64,000 bases of DNA, taken from assembly GCA_036494815.1 (NCBI GenBank), contig DASXNV010000106.1, positions 62,001-126,000 on the forward strand, written 5' to 3'. This document shows positions 40,859-50,905 of the stretch, one piece after another. The notes below the pieces were generated by a model, which worked only from the letters and a program-made list of their open reading frames with translations, searched no databases and was not told where the DNA came from. Each line of letters starts with the position of its first letter. Within the stretch, counting starts at the first letter, position 1. The translations under genes and the position numbers were made by a program. The stretch comes from Poindextera sp036494815. GTDB lineage: Bacteria; Pseudomonadota; Alphaproteobacteria; Caulobacterales; Caulobacteraceae.

Positions 40859-42181
40859 ATGGCGGCGCAAGCGTTGAAAGCCCGGCCCGGAGCAGCCCTG
40901 CGCGGCCGTATCCGCGCGCCCGGCGACAAGTCGATTTCCCATCGCGCCCTGATCCTGGGGGCGATGGCCGTGGGCGAAACGCGCATCGCCGGCCTCTTGG
41001 AAGGCGACGACGTGCTGCGCACCGCCGCAGCCATGCGCGCCTTTGGCGCCGAGGTCGAGCGGCTGGGCGACGGCGCCTGGCGGGTTGTGGGCCATGGCGG
41101 CTTTGCAGAGCCGCAGGATGTGGTCGACTGCGGCAATGCCGGCACCGGGGTGCGGCTAATCATGGGCGCGGCGGCGGGCTTCGACCTGAGCGCCACCTTC
41201 ACCGGCGATTCCAGCCTGCGCAAGCGGCCCATGGGCCGGGTTCTGGACCCACTGTCGCAGATGGGCGTCCGCCACATGGGGCGCGGCGGCGGGCGGCTGC
41301 CGCTGACCCTGAGAGGCGGCGGACTCAAGGGCCTGACCTATCAGCTGCCGGTGGCCTCGGCCCAGGTGAAGTCGGCGGTGCTGCTGGCCGGCCTGCATGC
41401 TGACGGCGGGGTGACGGTTCGCGAGCCCGAGCCCACCCGCGACCACACCGAGCGCATGCTTCGCGCTTTCGGAGCCGTGGTGGAGGTCAGCGATGAGGGC
41501 GGGATGCGAGTGATTCGCCTGGCCGGCGGCCAGCCGCTGACCGGCACGATGATCGATGTGCCGGGCGACCCGTCCTCGGCGGCCTTTCCGCTGGTGGCGG
41601 CCCTGATCACGCCGGGCTCGGAGGTCACGGTCGAGGGCGTGTTGCTCAATCCCCTGCGCACCGGCCTGTTCGAGACCCTGCGCGAAATGGGCGCCGACCT
41701 GACCATCGCGAACGCCCGCGACGCCGGCGGCGAACCGGTGGGCGACATTACCGCCCGCTATTCCGCGCTGAAGGGCGTCGAGGTTCCGCCCGGGCGGGCG
41801 CCGTCGATGATCGACGAATATCCCATTCTGGCCGTGGCCGCCGCCTTCGCCGAAGGGCGCACCGTCATGCGCGGCATCGGCGAGATGCGGGTCAAGGAAA
41901 GCGATCGCGTGGCCCTGATGGCCCGGGGCCTGGCGGCCTGCGGCGTGGGCGTCGAGGAAGAGCCCGAGACCCTGACCGTGATCGGCTCGGTCCGCGGCAA
42001 TCATCCGATCCGCGGCGGCGCGTCCGTCGTCACCCATGGCGATCACCGCATCGCCATGTCCCATCTGGTGCTGGGCCTGGCGGCGCAGGAGCCGGTCGGG
42101 GTGGACGAGCCCGGCATGATCGCCACCAGCTTTCCGGGGTTTGTGGCCCTGATGAACGGGCTGGGCGCGGGCATAGAATGA
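40859..42181 (+). CDS. aroA: 3-phosphoshikimate 1-carboxyvinyltransferase (class II)
   Basis: A 440-residue EPSP synthase of the shikimate pathway. The sequence tracks the CP4-like class II type: GDKSISHR (22-29), LRKRPMGRVLDPL, LPVASAQVKSAVLLAGL, DVPGDPSSAAFPLVAAL and RAPSMIDEYPILAVAAAFAEG. The PEP-binding loop reads GNAGTGVR (Gly95) where CP4 has Ala, so natural glyphosate insensitivity is not predicted from this position. ATG 40859 has GAAGGATCAGG upstream; a TTG seven codons earlier is open. cmk follows. Confidence 0.97.
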   Translation: MAAQALKARPGAALRGRIRAPGDKSISHRALILGAMAVGETRIAGLLEGDDVLRTAAAMRAFGAEVERLGDGAWRVVGHGGFAEPQDVVDCGNAGTGVRLIMGAAAGFDLSATFTGDSSLRKRPMGRVLDPLSQMGVRHMGRGGGRLPLTLRGGGLKGLTYQLPVASAQVKSAVLLAGLHADGGVTVREPEPTRDHTERMLRAFGAVVEVSDEGGMRVIRLAGGQPLTGTMIDVPGDPSSAAFPLVAALITPGSEVTVEGVLLNPLRTGLFETLREMGADLTIANARDAGGEPVGDITARYSALKGVEVPPGRAPSMIDEYPILAVAAAFAEGRTVMRGIGEMRVKESDRVALMARGLAACGVGVEEEPETLTVIGSVRGNHPIRGGASVVTHGDHRIAMSHLVLGLAAQEPVGVDEPGMIATSFPGFVALMNGLGAGIE

Positions 42182-42248
42182 GGAGGCGTGCTGGCCGGGG
42201 TGACGTCCCCTCCCCCGTATCGCTGCGCGAGACAGGGGAGGAGAAGAT

Positions 42249-42893
42249 ATGACGCGTTCTCCCTTCGTCATCGCCGTCGACGGCCCGGCGGCCTCGGGCA
42301 AGGGCACCATCGCGGCAGGCCTTGCCCGAGCCTATGGCTATCCCGCACTGGACACCGGCCTGCTCTATCGCGCGGTCGGCATGGCCGTAGAGGATCTGGG
42401 CGACGAGGCCGCGGCCGTCGTGGCGGCGCGAAAGCTGGATCCGGAAGATCTCGAAAATCCGGTGCTGCGCAGCCGCGAAGCCGGCGAGGCCGCCAGCCGG
42501 GTCGCCATCTATCCCGGCGTCCGCGCCGCCCTGCGCCAATTCCAGCAAAATTTCGCCGCGCGCGAGCCCGGATCGGTGATCGACGGCCGCGATATCGGCA
42601 CGGTGATCGCGCCCGATGCACCCGCCAAGCTGTTCGTCACCGCCCGTCCGGAGATCCGCGCCGAGCGTCGCTGGCGCCAGCTCTCGGGCCAGGGCGAAGC
42701 GGTCAGCCTGGACGAGGTCCTGGCCGATATTCGCCGCCGGGACGAGCGCGACAGCGCCCGCTCGGCGGCGCCCCTGACCGTGGCGGCGGACGCGGTCTTG
42801 CTCGACACCAGTGAAATGACTATAGAGCAAGCCGCCGATGCGGCCCGCCGCATCGTCGAGGCGGCGCGCGTCCGATGGGAAAAAACCCCATAG
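42249..42893 (+). CDS. cmk: Cytidylate kinase
   Basis: A 214-residue CMP/dCMP kinase. The Walker A loop is DGPAASGKGT (11-20), LDTGLLYRAVG binds the nucleotide, VIDGRDIGTVIAPDAPAKLF is the signature, and RRDERDS is the Arg-rich lid. GGGGAGGAG precedes ATG 42249. The aroA-cmk-rpsA order is conserved in proteobacteria. Confidence 0.97.
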   Translation: MTRSPFVIAVDGPAASGKGTIAAGLARAYGYPALDTGLLYRAVGMAVEDLGDEAAAVVAARKLDPEDLENPVLRSREAGEAASRVAIYPGVRAALRQFQQNFAAREPGSVIDGRDIGTVIAPDAPAKLFVTARPEIRAERRWRQLSGQGEAVSLDEVLADIRRRDERDSARSAAPLTVAADAVLLDTSEMTIEQAADAARRIVEAARVRWEKTP

Positions 42894-43044
42894 GGCAAAT
42901 CCAACCGCGCCTTTGACCTCAGACGGCCGCGGGCGACTACATCCAGTGCGATCCAGGAACCTCAAACGATTCCAGGCCCGTGCTTTTCGGTTCAACCCCT
43001 AGCCAAGGGACGCGGGAGATCCGCGCCGACGCCTCGCGCGCGGC

Positions 43045-43067
43045 CGAAACCCGCTTTCCCCGTTTCG
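43045..43067 (+). promoter_or_regulatory. Hairpin in the rpsA leader
   Basis: CGAAAC and GTTTCG form a 6-bp stem with an 11-base loop, ending 16 bases before the rpsA start, and no clear ribosome binding site follows. In E. coli the rpsA leader also relies on structure rather than a strong site and is autoregulated by S1. A similar role here is inference. The rest of 42894-43083 should hold the rpsA promoter, which I cannot place. Confidence 0.4.
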
Positions 43068-43083
43068 AAAGACAAATATCTCC

Positions 43084-44793
43084 ATGGCAGACGATCTGAG
43101 CATGAACCCCAGCCGCGACGATTTCGCCGCGCTGCTCGACGAAGCCCTCGGCGGCCGCGATTTCCTCGAAGGATCCGTGGTCAAGGGTAAGGTCGTCGCG
43201 ATCGAAAAGGACTTCGCCATCATCGACGTCGGTCTGAAGACCGAAGGTCGCATCCAGGTGAAGGAATTCGGCGTCGGCGAAGACGGCAAGGCCACCGTGA
43301 AGGTCGGCGACACCGTCGAAGTCTATCTGGAGCGTGTCGAAAACGCCCTGGGCGAAGCCGTCATCAGCCGCGACAAGGCTCGCCGCGAAGAAGCCTGGAC
43401 CCGCCTGGAAGGCGTGTTCGCCAAGAACGAACCGGTGATGGGCGCCATCGTCGGCCGCGTGAAGGGCGGCTTCACCGTCGACCTGGGCGGCGCCTCGGCC
43501 TTCCTGCCGGGTTCGCAAGTCGACATTCGCCCCGTGCGCGACGTCGGCCCGCTGATGGGCAAGGAACAGCCCTTCGCCATCCTGAAAATGGACCGTCCGC
43601 GCGGCAATATCGTCGTCTCGCGCCGGGCCATCCTGGAAGAAGCCCGCGCCGAACAGCGCACCGAGCTGGTCAGCCAGCTGCAGGAAGGCGAAATCCGCGA
43701 AGGCGTGGTCAAGAACATCACCGACTACGGCGCGTTCGTGGACCTGGGCGGCATCGACGGCCTGCTTCACGTCACCGACATGAGCTGGAAGCGCGTCTCG
43801 CACCCCAGCCAGGTCCTGGCCGTGGGCGACACCGTCAAGGTGCAGATCGTCAAGATCAACCCCGACACCCAGCGCATCAGCCTGGGCATGAAGCAACTGC
43901 AGTCCGACCCCTGGGACGGCGTGGAGGCCAAGTATCCGGTTGGGGCCAAGTTCACCGGCCGCATCACCAACATCACCGACTACGGCGCCTTCGTGGAGCT
44001 GGAAGCCGGGGTCGAGGGCCTGGTGCACGTGTCGGAAATGTCCTGGACCAAGAAGAACGTCCATCCGGGCAAGATCGTCTCCACCAGCCAGGAAGTCGAT
44101 GTGGTGGTGCTGGACGTGGATTCGTCCAAGCGCCGCGTCTCGCTCGGCTTGAAGCAGGCCATGGACAATCCCTGGGATTCGTTCCTGATCCACCATCCGG
44201 TGGGCTCGACGGTCGAGGGCGAAGTCAAGAACGCCACCGAATTCGGTCTGTTCATCGGCTTGGATAACGACATCGACGGCATGGTGCACCTGTCGGACAT
44301 CGACTGGAGCGCCGCCGGCGAAGAAGCCATCCAGCGCTACAAGAAGGGCGAAATCGTCCGCGCCAAGGTGCTCGACGTCGATATCGAGAAGGAACGTATC
44401 TCGCTCGGCATCAAGCAGCTGGCCGGCGATCCCATGGCCGAGGACACCTTCCGCAAGGGTCAGACCGTGACCGTTACGGTGGTTGACGTGACCAGCGGCG
44501 GCATCGAGGTGAAGTTCGGCGAGGACGAAGCGCAGATGAGCGCCTTCATCCGCAAGTCGGACCTGTCGCGCGATCGTTCCGAGCAACGCCCGGAACGCTA
44601 TGCGGTCGGCGATCGCCTAGACGCCCAGGTGACCAATATCGACAAGGCCGCCCGCCGGGTGTCCCTGTCGGTCAAGGCCCTGGAAATGGCCGAGGACAAG
44701 GAAGCCATCGAAAAGTTCGGCTCCTCCGACTCGGGCGCCTCCCTGGGTGACATCCTGGGCGCCGCCCTGCGGGAAAAGGCCAACAAGGAATAG
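43084..44793 (+). CDS. rpsA: 30S ribosomal protein S1
   Basis: A 569-residue S1 with six S1 RNA-binding domains. The repeat motif is seen clearly in ITDYGAFVDLGGIDGLLHVT, ITDYGAFVELEAGVEGLVHV and NATEFGLFIGLDNDIDGMVH, with more divergent copies before and after. It binds mRNA leaders and helps initiation at weakly structured or weak-site messages. The size matches other alphaproteobacterial S1 proteins. Two strong terminators follow. Confidence 0.98.
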   Translation: MADDLSMNPSRDDFAALLDEALGGRDFLEGSVVKGKVVAIEKDFAIIDVGLKTEGRIQVKEFGVGEDGKATVKVGDTVEVYLERVENALGEAVISRDKARREEAWTRLEGVFAKNEPVMGAIVGRVKGGFTVDLGGASAFLPGSQVDIRPVRDVGPLMGKEQPFAILKMDRPRGNIVVSRRAILEEARAEQRTELVSQLQEGEIREGVVKNITDYGAFVDLGGIDGLLHVTDMSWKRVSHPSQVLAVGDTVKVQIVKINPDTQRISLGMKQLQSDPWDGVEAKYPVGAKFTGRITNITDYGAFVELEAGVEGLVHVSEMSWTKKNVHPGKIVSTSQEVDVVVLDVDSSKRRVSLGLKQAMDNPWDSFLIHHPVGSTVEGEVKNATEFGLFIGLDNDIDGMVHLSDIDWSAAGEEAIQRYKKGEIVRAKVLDVDIEKERISLGIKQLAGDPMAEDTFRKGQTVTVTVVDVTSGGIEVKFGEDEAQMSAFIRKSDLSRDRSEQRPERYAVGDRLDAQVTNIDKAARRVSLSVKALEMAEDKEAIEKFGSSDSGASLGDILGAALREKANKE

Positions 44794-44810
44794 GACGACC
44801 TTTCTTTGAT

Positions 44811-44833
44811 CGCCCGTTTCGGCGGGCGGTTTT
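44811..44833 (+). terminator. Intrinsic terminator 1 after rpsA
   Basis: CGCCCG-TTTCGG-CGGGCG followed by GTTTT, 17 bases after the rpsA stop. A 6-bp GC stem with a short T-run. Confidence 0.8.
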
Positions 44834-44846
44834 GGATCGGAATGGC

Positions 44847-44880
44847 GGCGGCCGGGCTTTCCCGGCCGCCGTTTTCTTTT
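44847..44880 (+). terminator. Intrinsic terminator 2 after rpsA
   Basis: GGCGGCCGGG-CTTT-CCCGGCCGCC followed by GTTTTCTTTT. A perfect 10-bp stem, tetraloop and T-run, the best intrinsic terminator in the window. It insulates rpsA from ihfB. Confidence 0.93.
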
Positions 44881-45021
44881 GCGATTTAACCGCGGCGGAC
44901 CCCAGGTTGCGTCCAAGGCGTGGGCGAAGTCGTCTGGATGTTAATATTTTCCCGGGCTAAGCCCTTGAACATCCTTCGCGAGTTGGTCATGGTCCGCGCG
45001 TTCATGGGGGTAGGGCCAAGC

Positions 45022-45309
45022 ATGATTAAGTCGGAGTTGATCGCCAAGCTTGCGAGTGAAAATCCGCATTTGACCCAGAAGGACGTGGAACGCGTCGTCG
45101 GTGTCATTCTCGACCAGATGACCCGCGCCCTGGAGACCGGCGGCCGCGTGGAGCTTCGCGGCTTCGGGGCCTTTTCCGTGCGCTCGCGTCCCGCCCGCAA
45201 CGGCCGCAACCCGCGTACCGGCGAGACCGTGGCGGTCAAGGCCAAGCACGTGCCCTTCTTCAAGAGCGGCAAGGAGCTGCGCGAGCGGCTGAACGCCGAC
45301 GACGAATAA
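45022..45309 (+). CDS. ihfB: Integration host factor subunit beta
   Basis: A 95-residue DNA-bending protein of the HU/IHF family. MIKSELIAKLASENPHLTQK is the helical N-terminus. VELRGFGAFSVRSRPARNGR and NPRTGETVAVKAKHVPFFK form the beta-arm with the intercalating Pro. ATG 45022 is chosen; an upstream open extension lacks family similarity. The rpsA-ihfB order is conserved. IHF aids replication, recombination and sigma-54 promoters. Confidence 0.97.
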   Translation: MIKSELIAKLASENPHLTQKDVERVVGVILDQMTRALETGGRVELRGFGAFSVRSRPARNGRNPRTGETVAVKAKHVPFFKSGKELRERLNADDE

Positions 45310-45402
45310 CCCACTCCGGGCGCCGCGTCGCGATAAGCGGTTGACGGAGGCTGTGGTCGCGTCCAACCCTTGCCGCCTGGAAACGGGCCGAGGGAGCCGA
45401 TA

Positions 45403-45804
45403 ATGTTCAAGGAATTCCGAGAGTTCATTGCGCGTGGCAATGTCGTCGACCTGGCCGTCGGCGTGATCATCGGCGCCGCCTTCGGCGCTATCGTAAAAAG
45501 CCTGGTCGATCAGGTGATCATGCCGCCCATCGGCCTGGTCACTGGCGGCATCGATTTCTCCCAGCTCAAGGTCGTGCTCAAGCCGGCAGCGGCGGCCACC
45601 AAGACCGCGGAGGTGGCGATCGCCTATGGCGCCTTCATCAACACCGTCATCCAGTTCCTGATCGTCGCCTTCGTCATCTTCCTGGTGGTCAAGGGCGTGA
45701 ACGCCTTGCGCCGCGAGCAGGCCGCCGACCCGGCGCCGCCGGCCGGCCCCACGCCGACCGAGGCGCTGCTGGGCGAGATCCGGGATCTGCTGAAGTCGCG
45801 GTAG
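45403..45804 (+). CDS. mscL: Large-conductance mechanosensitive channel
   Basis: A 133-residue inner-membrane channel that opens on membrane tension to release solutes after osmotic downshock. MFKEFREFIARGNVVDLAVG leads into the pore helix VIIGAAFGAIVKSLVDQVIM. The second helix is FINTVIQFLIVAFVIFLVVK, and the C-terminal helical bundle ends LLGEIRDLLK. AGGGAG precedes ATG 45403. Confidence 0.97.
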   Translation: MFKEFREFIARGNVVDLAVGVIIGAAFGAIVKSLVDQVIMPPIGLVTGGIDFSQLKVVLKPAAAATKTAEVAIAYGAFINTVIQFLIVAFVIFLVVKGVNALRREQAADPAPPAGPTPTEALLGEIRDLLKSR

Positions 45805-45862
45805 TCGGTGTGGGATTGAACATCCCCTTGAACTTCGGCCGGTAAACCGCCTAATCCGCGCC

Positions 45863-46513
45863 ATGCGCTCCGAACCCGTCGCCGCCAAGATCTGTGGCCT
45901 GTCCACGCCCGAGACCGTGCGGGCGGCGCTGGAAGGTGGGGCGGCCTTTGTCGGGTTCGTGTTCTTCGCCGCCAGCCCGCGCAACGTGCGGGCCGACTTC
46001 GCCGCGCGCCTGGCCGAGCCCGCCCGGGGCCGAGCCGGGGTGGTGGCGGTGACCGTGGATGCGGACGACCAAGCCCTGGACGCCCTGATGGCCACGTTCA
46101 AGCCCGACTTCATCCAACTGCACGGCAGGGAATCACCCGAGCGTGCGGCGACTGTCCGCGTCCGCACAGGGGTCGGCGTGATCAAGGCCCTGCCCGTCTC
46201 CGAATCCGCCGACCTGTCCGCGGCCTCGGCTTATGACGGGGTTGTGGATCATCTGATGTTCGACGCCAAACCGCCCAGGGACTCCAGTCTGCCTGGCGGT
46301 GTCGGGGCGAGTTTCGACTGGGCGCTGCTTGAGGGCCGGCGGTTTTCGCGGCCGCATTTCCTGGCTGGGGGGCTCGATCCCTGGAATGTGCGCGAGGCGA
46401 CAAAACTGTCCGGGGCGCCCCTGGTGGACGTTTCTTCTGGCGTGGAGCGCGGGCCGGGGCTAAAGGACGCCGGCCTTATTTCGGCCTTTCTGGATGCGGC
46501 CCGCCGCGCCTGA
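45863..46513 (+). CDS. trpF: Phosphoribosylanthranilate isomerase
   Basis: A 216-residue TIM-barrel enzyme of tryptophan synthesis. AKICGLSTPETVRAAL carries the catalytic Cys. FVFFAASPRNV, DFIQLHGRESPE and the phosphate site FLAGGLDPWNV with VDVSSGVERGPGLKD are all in place. It begins the trpF-trpB-trpA-accD-folC run. Start is ATG 45863 with a weak ribosome binding site. Confidence 0.96.
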   Translation: MRSEPVAAKICGLSTPETVRAALEGGAAFVGFVFFAASPRNVRADFAARLAEPARGRAGVVAVTVDADDQALDALMATFKPDFIQLHGRESPERAATVRVRTGVGVIKALPVSESADLSAASAYDGVVDHLMFDAKPPRDSSLPGGVGASFDWALLEGRRFSRPHFLAGGLDPWNVREATKLSGAPLVDVSSGVERGPGLKDAGLISAFLDAARRA

Positions 46514-46552
46514 TCGCCTTGCCGCTTTGTCCAAACCTGTCAGGTCAGCGCT

Positions 46553-47769
<1,217 letters not shown>

Positions 47770-47773
<4 letters not shown>

Positions 47774-48615
47774 CCGTTCATCGTATCGACGCCCGCTTCT
47801 CCGCGCTGAAGGCCGAGGGCCGCGCCGGCTTTGTCGCCTATGTGATGGCCGGGGATCCCGACACGGCCACGGCGGCGGCCATCCTCAAGGGCCTGCCGGC
47901 GGCCGGCGCCGACATCATCGAGCTGGGCTTTCCCTTCTCCGATCCCATGGCCGAAGGGCCGCCGATCCAGCGGGCCGCCCTGCGCGCGCTCCAGGCCGGC
48001 ATGACCCTGCGCGGAACCCTGGAGCTGGTGCGCGGCTTTCGGAAGGATGACGCGCAGACGCCGATCATCCTGATGGGCTATCTGAACCCCTTGATGTCCT
48101 ACGGCTTCGACGCCTTCGCCACCGACGCGGCCCAGGCCGGGGTCGACGGGCTGATCGTGGTGGATTGCCCGCCCGAGGAAGCCGATCCCCTGGCCGACGC
48201 CCTGGACCGGGCCAGCCTGGCCCTGATTCGCCTGGCGACGCCCACCTCCGACGACGCGCGGCTGCAGGTGGTGGTCCGCCGCACCTCCGGCTTTGTCTAT
48301 TATGTCTCGGTGGCCGGCGTGACCGGGGTCAAGGAGGCCGACGCCGCGGTTGTGGCCCCAGCCGTGGCGCGGGTGCGCAAGGCCTCTGGCCTGCCGGTAG
48401 CGGTTGGCTTCGGCATCAAGACCCCCGAGCGCGCCGCGGCCGTGGCCCGGGTCGCCGACGCGGTGGTGGTGGGCTCGGCCCTTGTGGACCAGATCGCCGA
48501 TGGCGCTGGACACGACGCCTACGAAAATGTGACGCAAAGAGTTCTGGATACCGCGGCCGCTCTGGCCCAGGCTGTCCGCAACGCGAGAATCGATCAGGAT
48601 TCCGTCCCGGCATGA
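47770..48615 (+). CDS. trpA: Tryptophan synthase alpha chain
   Basis: A 281-residue TIM-barrel enzyme that cleaves indole-glycerol phosphate. Catalytic Glu and Asp are in IELGFPFSDPMAEGPPIQRA. VDCPPEEADPL, the GFVYYVSVAGVTGVK loop and VGFGIKTPERAAAV are conserved. The TTG start at 47770 overlaps the trpB TGA, and the stop overlaps accD as ATGA. Confidence 0.96.
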
Positions 48616-49565
48616 GCATGTCTGAAGCCAAAGGCCCCCGCGGGGGACAGGGCGCCCCTCCCGGCGCATCGCCTTCGACCGTCAAGCCGATCCGCGAACG
48701 CGGCGGCTGGTTGGCTAAGATCGCGCCCGGCGTGCGCAATCTGGTGGCCAAGCGCGAAACCCCGGAAAACCTGTGGGTCAAGTGCCCGGACACCGGCGAG
48801 ATGATCTATCGTCCCGACCTGGAGGCGGCCTTCTGGGTCACCCCCGCCGGACGGCACATGCGGATCGGCCCCGCCCTGCGCTTCGCCTACACCTTCGACG
48901 GCGGCGCACACGACGAGATCGAAGCGCCGCAGACCATCGACGACCCCTTGAAGTTCATCGAGGGCAAACCCTATCGCGACAGCCTGGCCGCCTCGCGCAA
49001 GGCCACCGGGGAGCGCGACGCGGTCTCCATCGGCGTGGGCGAGATCCGCGGCGTGCCGGCCGTGGCCATGGTGCAGGATTTCGCCTTCATGGGCGGCTCG
49101 CTGGGCTCGGCCGCGGGCGAGGGCTTCATCGCCGCGGCCCAGGAAGCGCTGAAGCGCGACGTGCCGTTGGTGGCCTTCACCGCCTCGGGCGGGGCGCGGA
49201 TGCAGGAGGGCGCCCTGGCCCTGATGCAGATGGCGCGCACCACCCTGTCCATCCAGGACCTGAAGAAGGCCCGCCTGCCCTATATCGTGGTGCTGACCGA
49301 TCCCACCACCGGCGGCGTCACCGCCTCCTACGCCATGCTGGGCGACATCCATTTCGCCGAGCCAGGCGCCCTGATCGGCTTCACTGGCCCGCGGGTGATC
49401 GAGCAGACCATTCGCGAGACCCTGCCGCCGGGCTTCCAGCGGTCGGAATATCTGGTGGAAAAGGGCATGATCGACCGGGTGGTCTCCCGCAGGGAGCTGC
49501 CCGCGACCCTGGGCTCGGTCTTGACCACGCTGTTGATGGGGCGCGCTCGCCGCCCGGCCGCCTGA
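48612..49565 (+). CDS. accD: Acetyl-CoA carboxylase carboxyltransferase subunit beta
   Basis: A 317-residue subunit that, with AccA, transfers carboxyl from biotin to acetyl-CoA in fatty acid synthesis. The core is intact (MGGSLGSAAGEGF, FTASGGARMQEG, LTDPTTGGVTASYAMLGDIH, GFTGPRVIEQTI). The N-terminal zinc ribbon is degenerate: WVKCPDTGEMIY and VTPAGRHMRI keep one of the four cysteines found in E. coli AccD, so zinc binding is unlikely. Placement between trpA and folC is common in alphaproteobacteria. Confidence 0.96.
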   Translation: MSMSEAKGPRGGQGAPPGASPSTVKPIRERGGWLAKIAPGVRNLVAKRETPENLWVKCPDTGEMIYRPDLEAAFWVTPAGRHMRIGPALRFAYTFDGGAHDEIEAPQTIDDPLKFIEGKPYRDSLAASRKATGERDAVSIGVGEIRGVPAVAMVQDFAFMGGSLGSAAGEGFIAAAQEALKRDVPLVAFTASGGARMQEGALALMQMARTTLSIQDLKKARLPYIVVLTDPTTGGVTASYAMLGDIHFAEPGALIGFTGPRVIEQTIRETLPPGFQRSEYLVEKGMIDRVVSRRELPATLGSVLTTLLMGRARRPAA

Positions 49566-49581
49566 TCCCCATATCAGCCAG

Positions 49582-50901
49582 ATGTATGATCCCCTGCGCG
49601 CCGAGGACGTGCTGGTCCAGCGCCTGCGGACCCTGCACCCTGCTCTGATCGACCTGTCGACGGACCGTATCCTGCGGCTGCTGGACGTGCTGGGCCGGCC
49701 CCAGGACAAACTGGCGCCGGTGATCCACGTGGCGGGCACCAACGGCAAGGGCTCCACCACCGCCTTCCTGCGCAGCATCGCCGAGGCCGCCGGGTTGAAG
49801 GTGCATGTGCTGACCTCGCCGCATCTGGTCCGCTTCGTCGAGCGTATCCGCGTGGCCGGAACCCTGCTGACCGAAGAGCGGCTGGAAGTCCTGATCAACG
49901 AGGTCGAGGCGGCGAACGCCGGCCAGCCGATCAGCTTCTTCGAAATGGCCACCGCCATCGCCCTGAAGGCCTTTGCTGACACCCCCGCGGACCTTTGCAT
50001 CATCGAGGTGGGCCTGGGCGGCCGGTTCGACGCCACCAATGTGTTCGACGCCCCGGCGGTAACGGTGATCACTCCGGTGGACTACGACCACCTGGAATTG
50101 CTGGGTCCCGACATCGTCAAGATCGCCTGGGAAAAGGCCGGGATCATGCGCCATGGCCGGCCCTGCGTCTGCGCGCGCCAGATGGACGAGGCCTTGGCCG
50201 CGATCGAGACTGAAGCCGAGACGGTTGGTGCGCCGCTGCTGCTCATGGGGCGCGATATCGACGCCTTCGAGGATCAGGGCCGGCTGCGCGTGCAGCTTGA
50301 GGATCGCCTGCTGGACCTGCCGGCGCCCAGCCTGTTCGGCCAGCATCAGTTCGACAATGCCGGCCTGTCCGTGGCCGCCATCCTGCAGCTGAAGGACCCG
50401 CGCATCGACGAAGCCGCCCTGACCAAGGGCGTGACCACCGCCGTGTGGCCTGCGCGGTTCCAGCGCCTGACCGCTGGCCCCCTGGCGGCCAAGGCTCAGG
50501 CGCGCGGCGCGGACCTATGGATCGACGGTGGCCACAACCCCCACGCCGGCCGCGCCCTGGCCGACGCCGTGCGCCGCCTTGCGGCCAAGGACGGACGGCC
50601 GGTCAGCCTGATCGTCGGCATGTTCGCCCGCAAAGACGCCAAGGGCTTCTTCGCCCCTTTCGCGCCCCTGAAGCCGGCCCTGTTCACCACCACCTTCGAC
50701 TCACCCAATGCGGCGACCGCCGAGGAGTTGGCCGAGGCCGCGGGTCAGGTGGGCATCACCGCTGGGATGGAACCCGACATCGCCGCGGCGCTGGACAAGG
50801 TGCTGGCCGCGGAAGGCCCCGCCCCGCACGTGATCCTGTGCGGCGGCCTGCACTTCGCTGGCGAAGCTCTGGCCATGAGCCCCGAGACCTGGCCGAGCTG
50901 A
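49582..50901 (+). CDS. folC: Dihydrofolate/folylpolyglutamate synthase
   Basis: A 439-residue Mur-ligase-like enzyme that adds glutamate to dihydropteroate and folates. The P-loop is VAGTNGKGSTTAFL, LTSPHLVRFVERIRV binds folate, FFEMATAIALKAF and EVGLGGRFDATNVF are the synthase signatures, and WIDGGHNPHAGRAL is near the C-terminal domain. It starts 16 bases after accD. The aldo/keto reductase gene is convergent with a 4-base gap. Confidence 0.96.
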   Translation: MYDPLRAEDVLVQRLRTLHPALIDLSTDRILRLLDVLGRPQDKLAPVIHVAGTNGKGSTTAFLRSIAEAAGLKVHVLTSPHLVRFVERIRVAGTLLTEERLEVLINEVEAANAGQPISFFEMATAIALKAFADTPADLCIIEVGLGGRFDATNVFDAPAVTVITPVDYDHLELLGPDIVKIAWEKAGIMRHGRPCVCARQMDEALAAIETEAETVGAPLLLMGRDIDAFEDQGRLRVQLEDRLLDLPAPSLFGQHQFDNAGLSVAAILQLKDPRIDEAALTKGVTTAVWPARFQRLTAGPLAAKAQARGADLWIDGGHNPHAGRALADAVRRLAAKDGRPVSLIVGMFARKDAKGFFAPFAPLKPALFTTTFDSPNAATAEELAEAAGQVGITAGMEPDIAAALDKVLAAEGPAPHVILCGGLHFAGEALAMSPETWPS

Positions 50902-50905
50902 GGGC

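Noticed and set aside
42181..42249. C-rich/G-rich complementary stretches between aroA and cmk as a terminator
   Set aside because: The pairing is low-complexity, lacks a T-run and includes the cmk ribosome binding site. aroA and cmk are expected to be co-transcribed.
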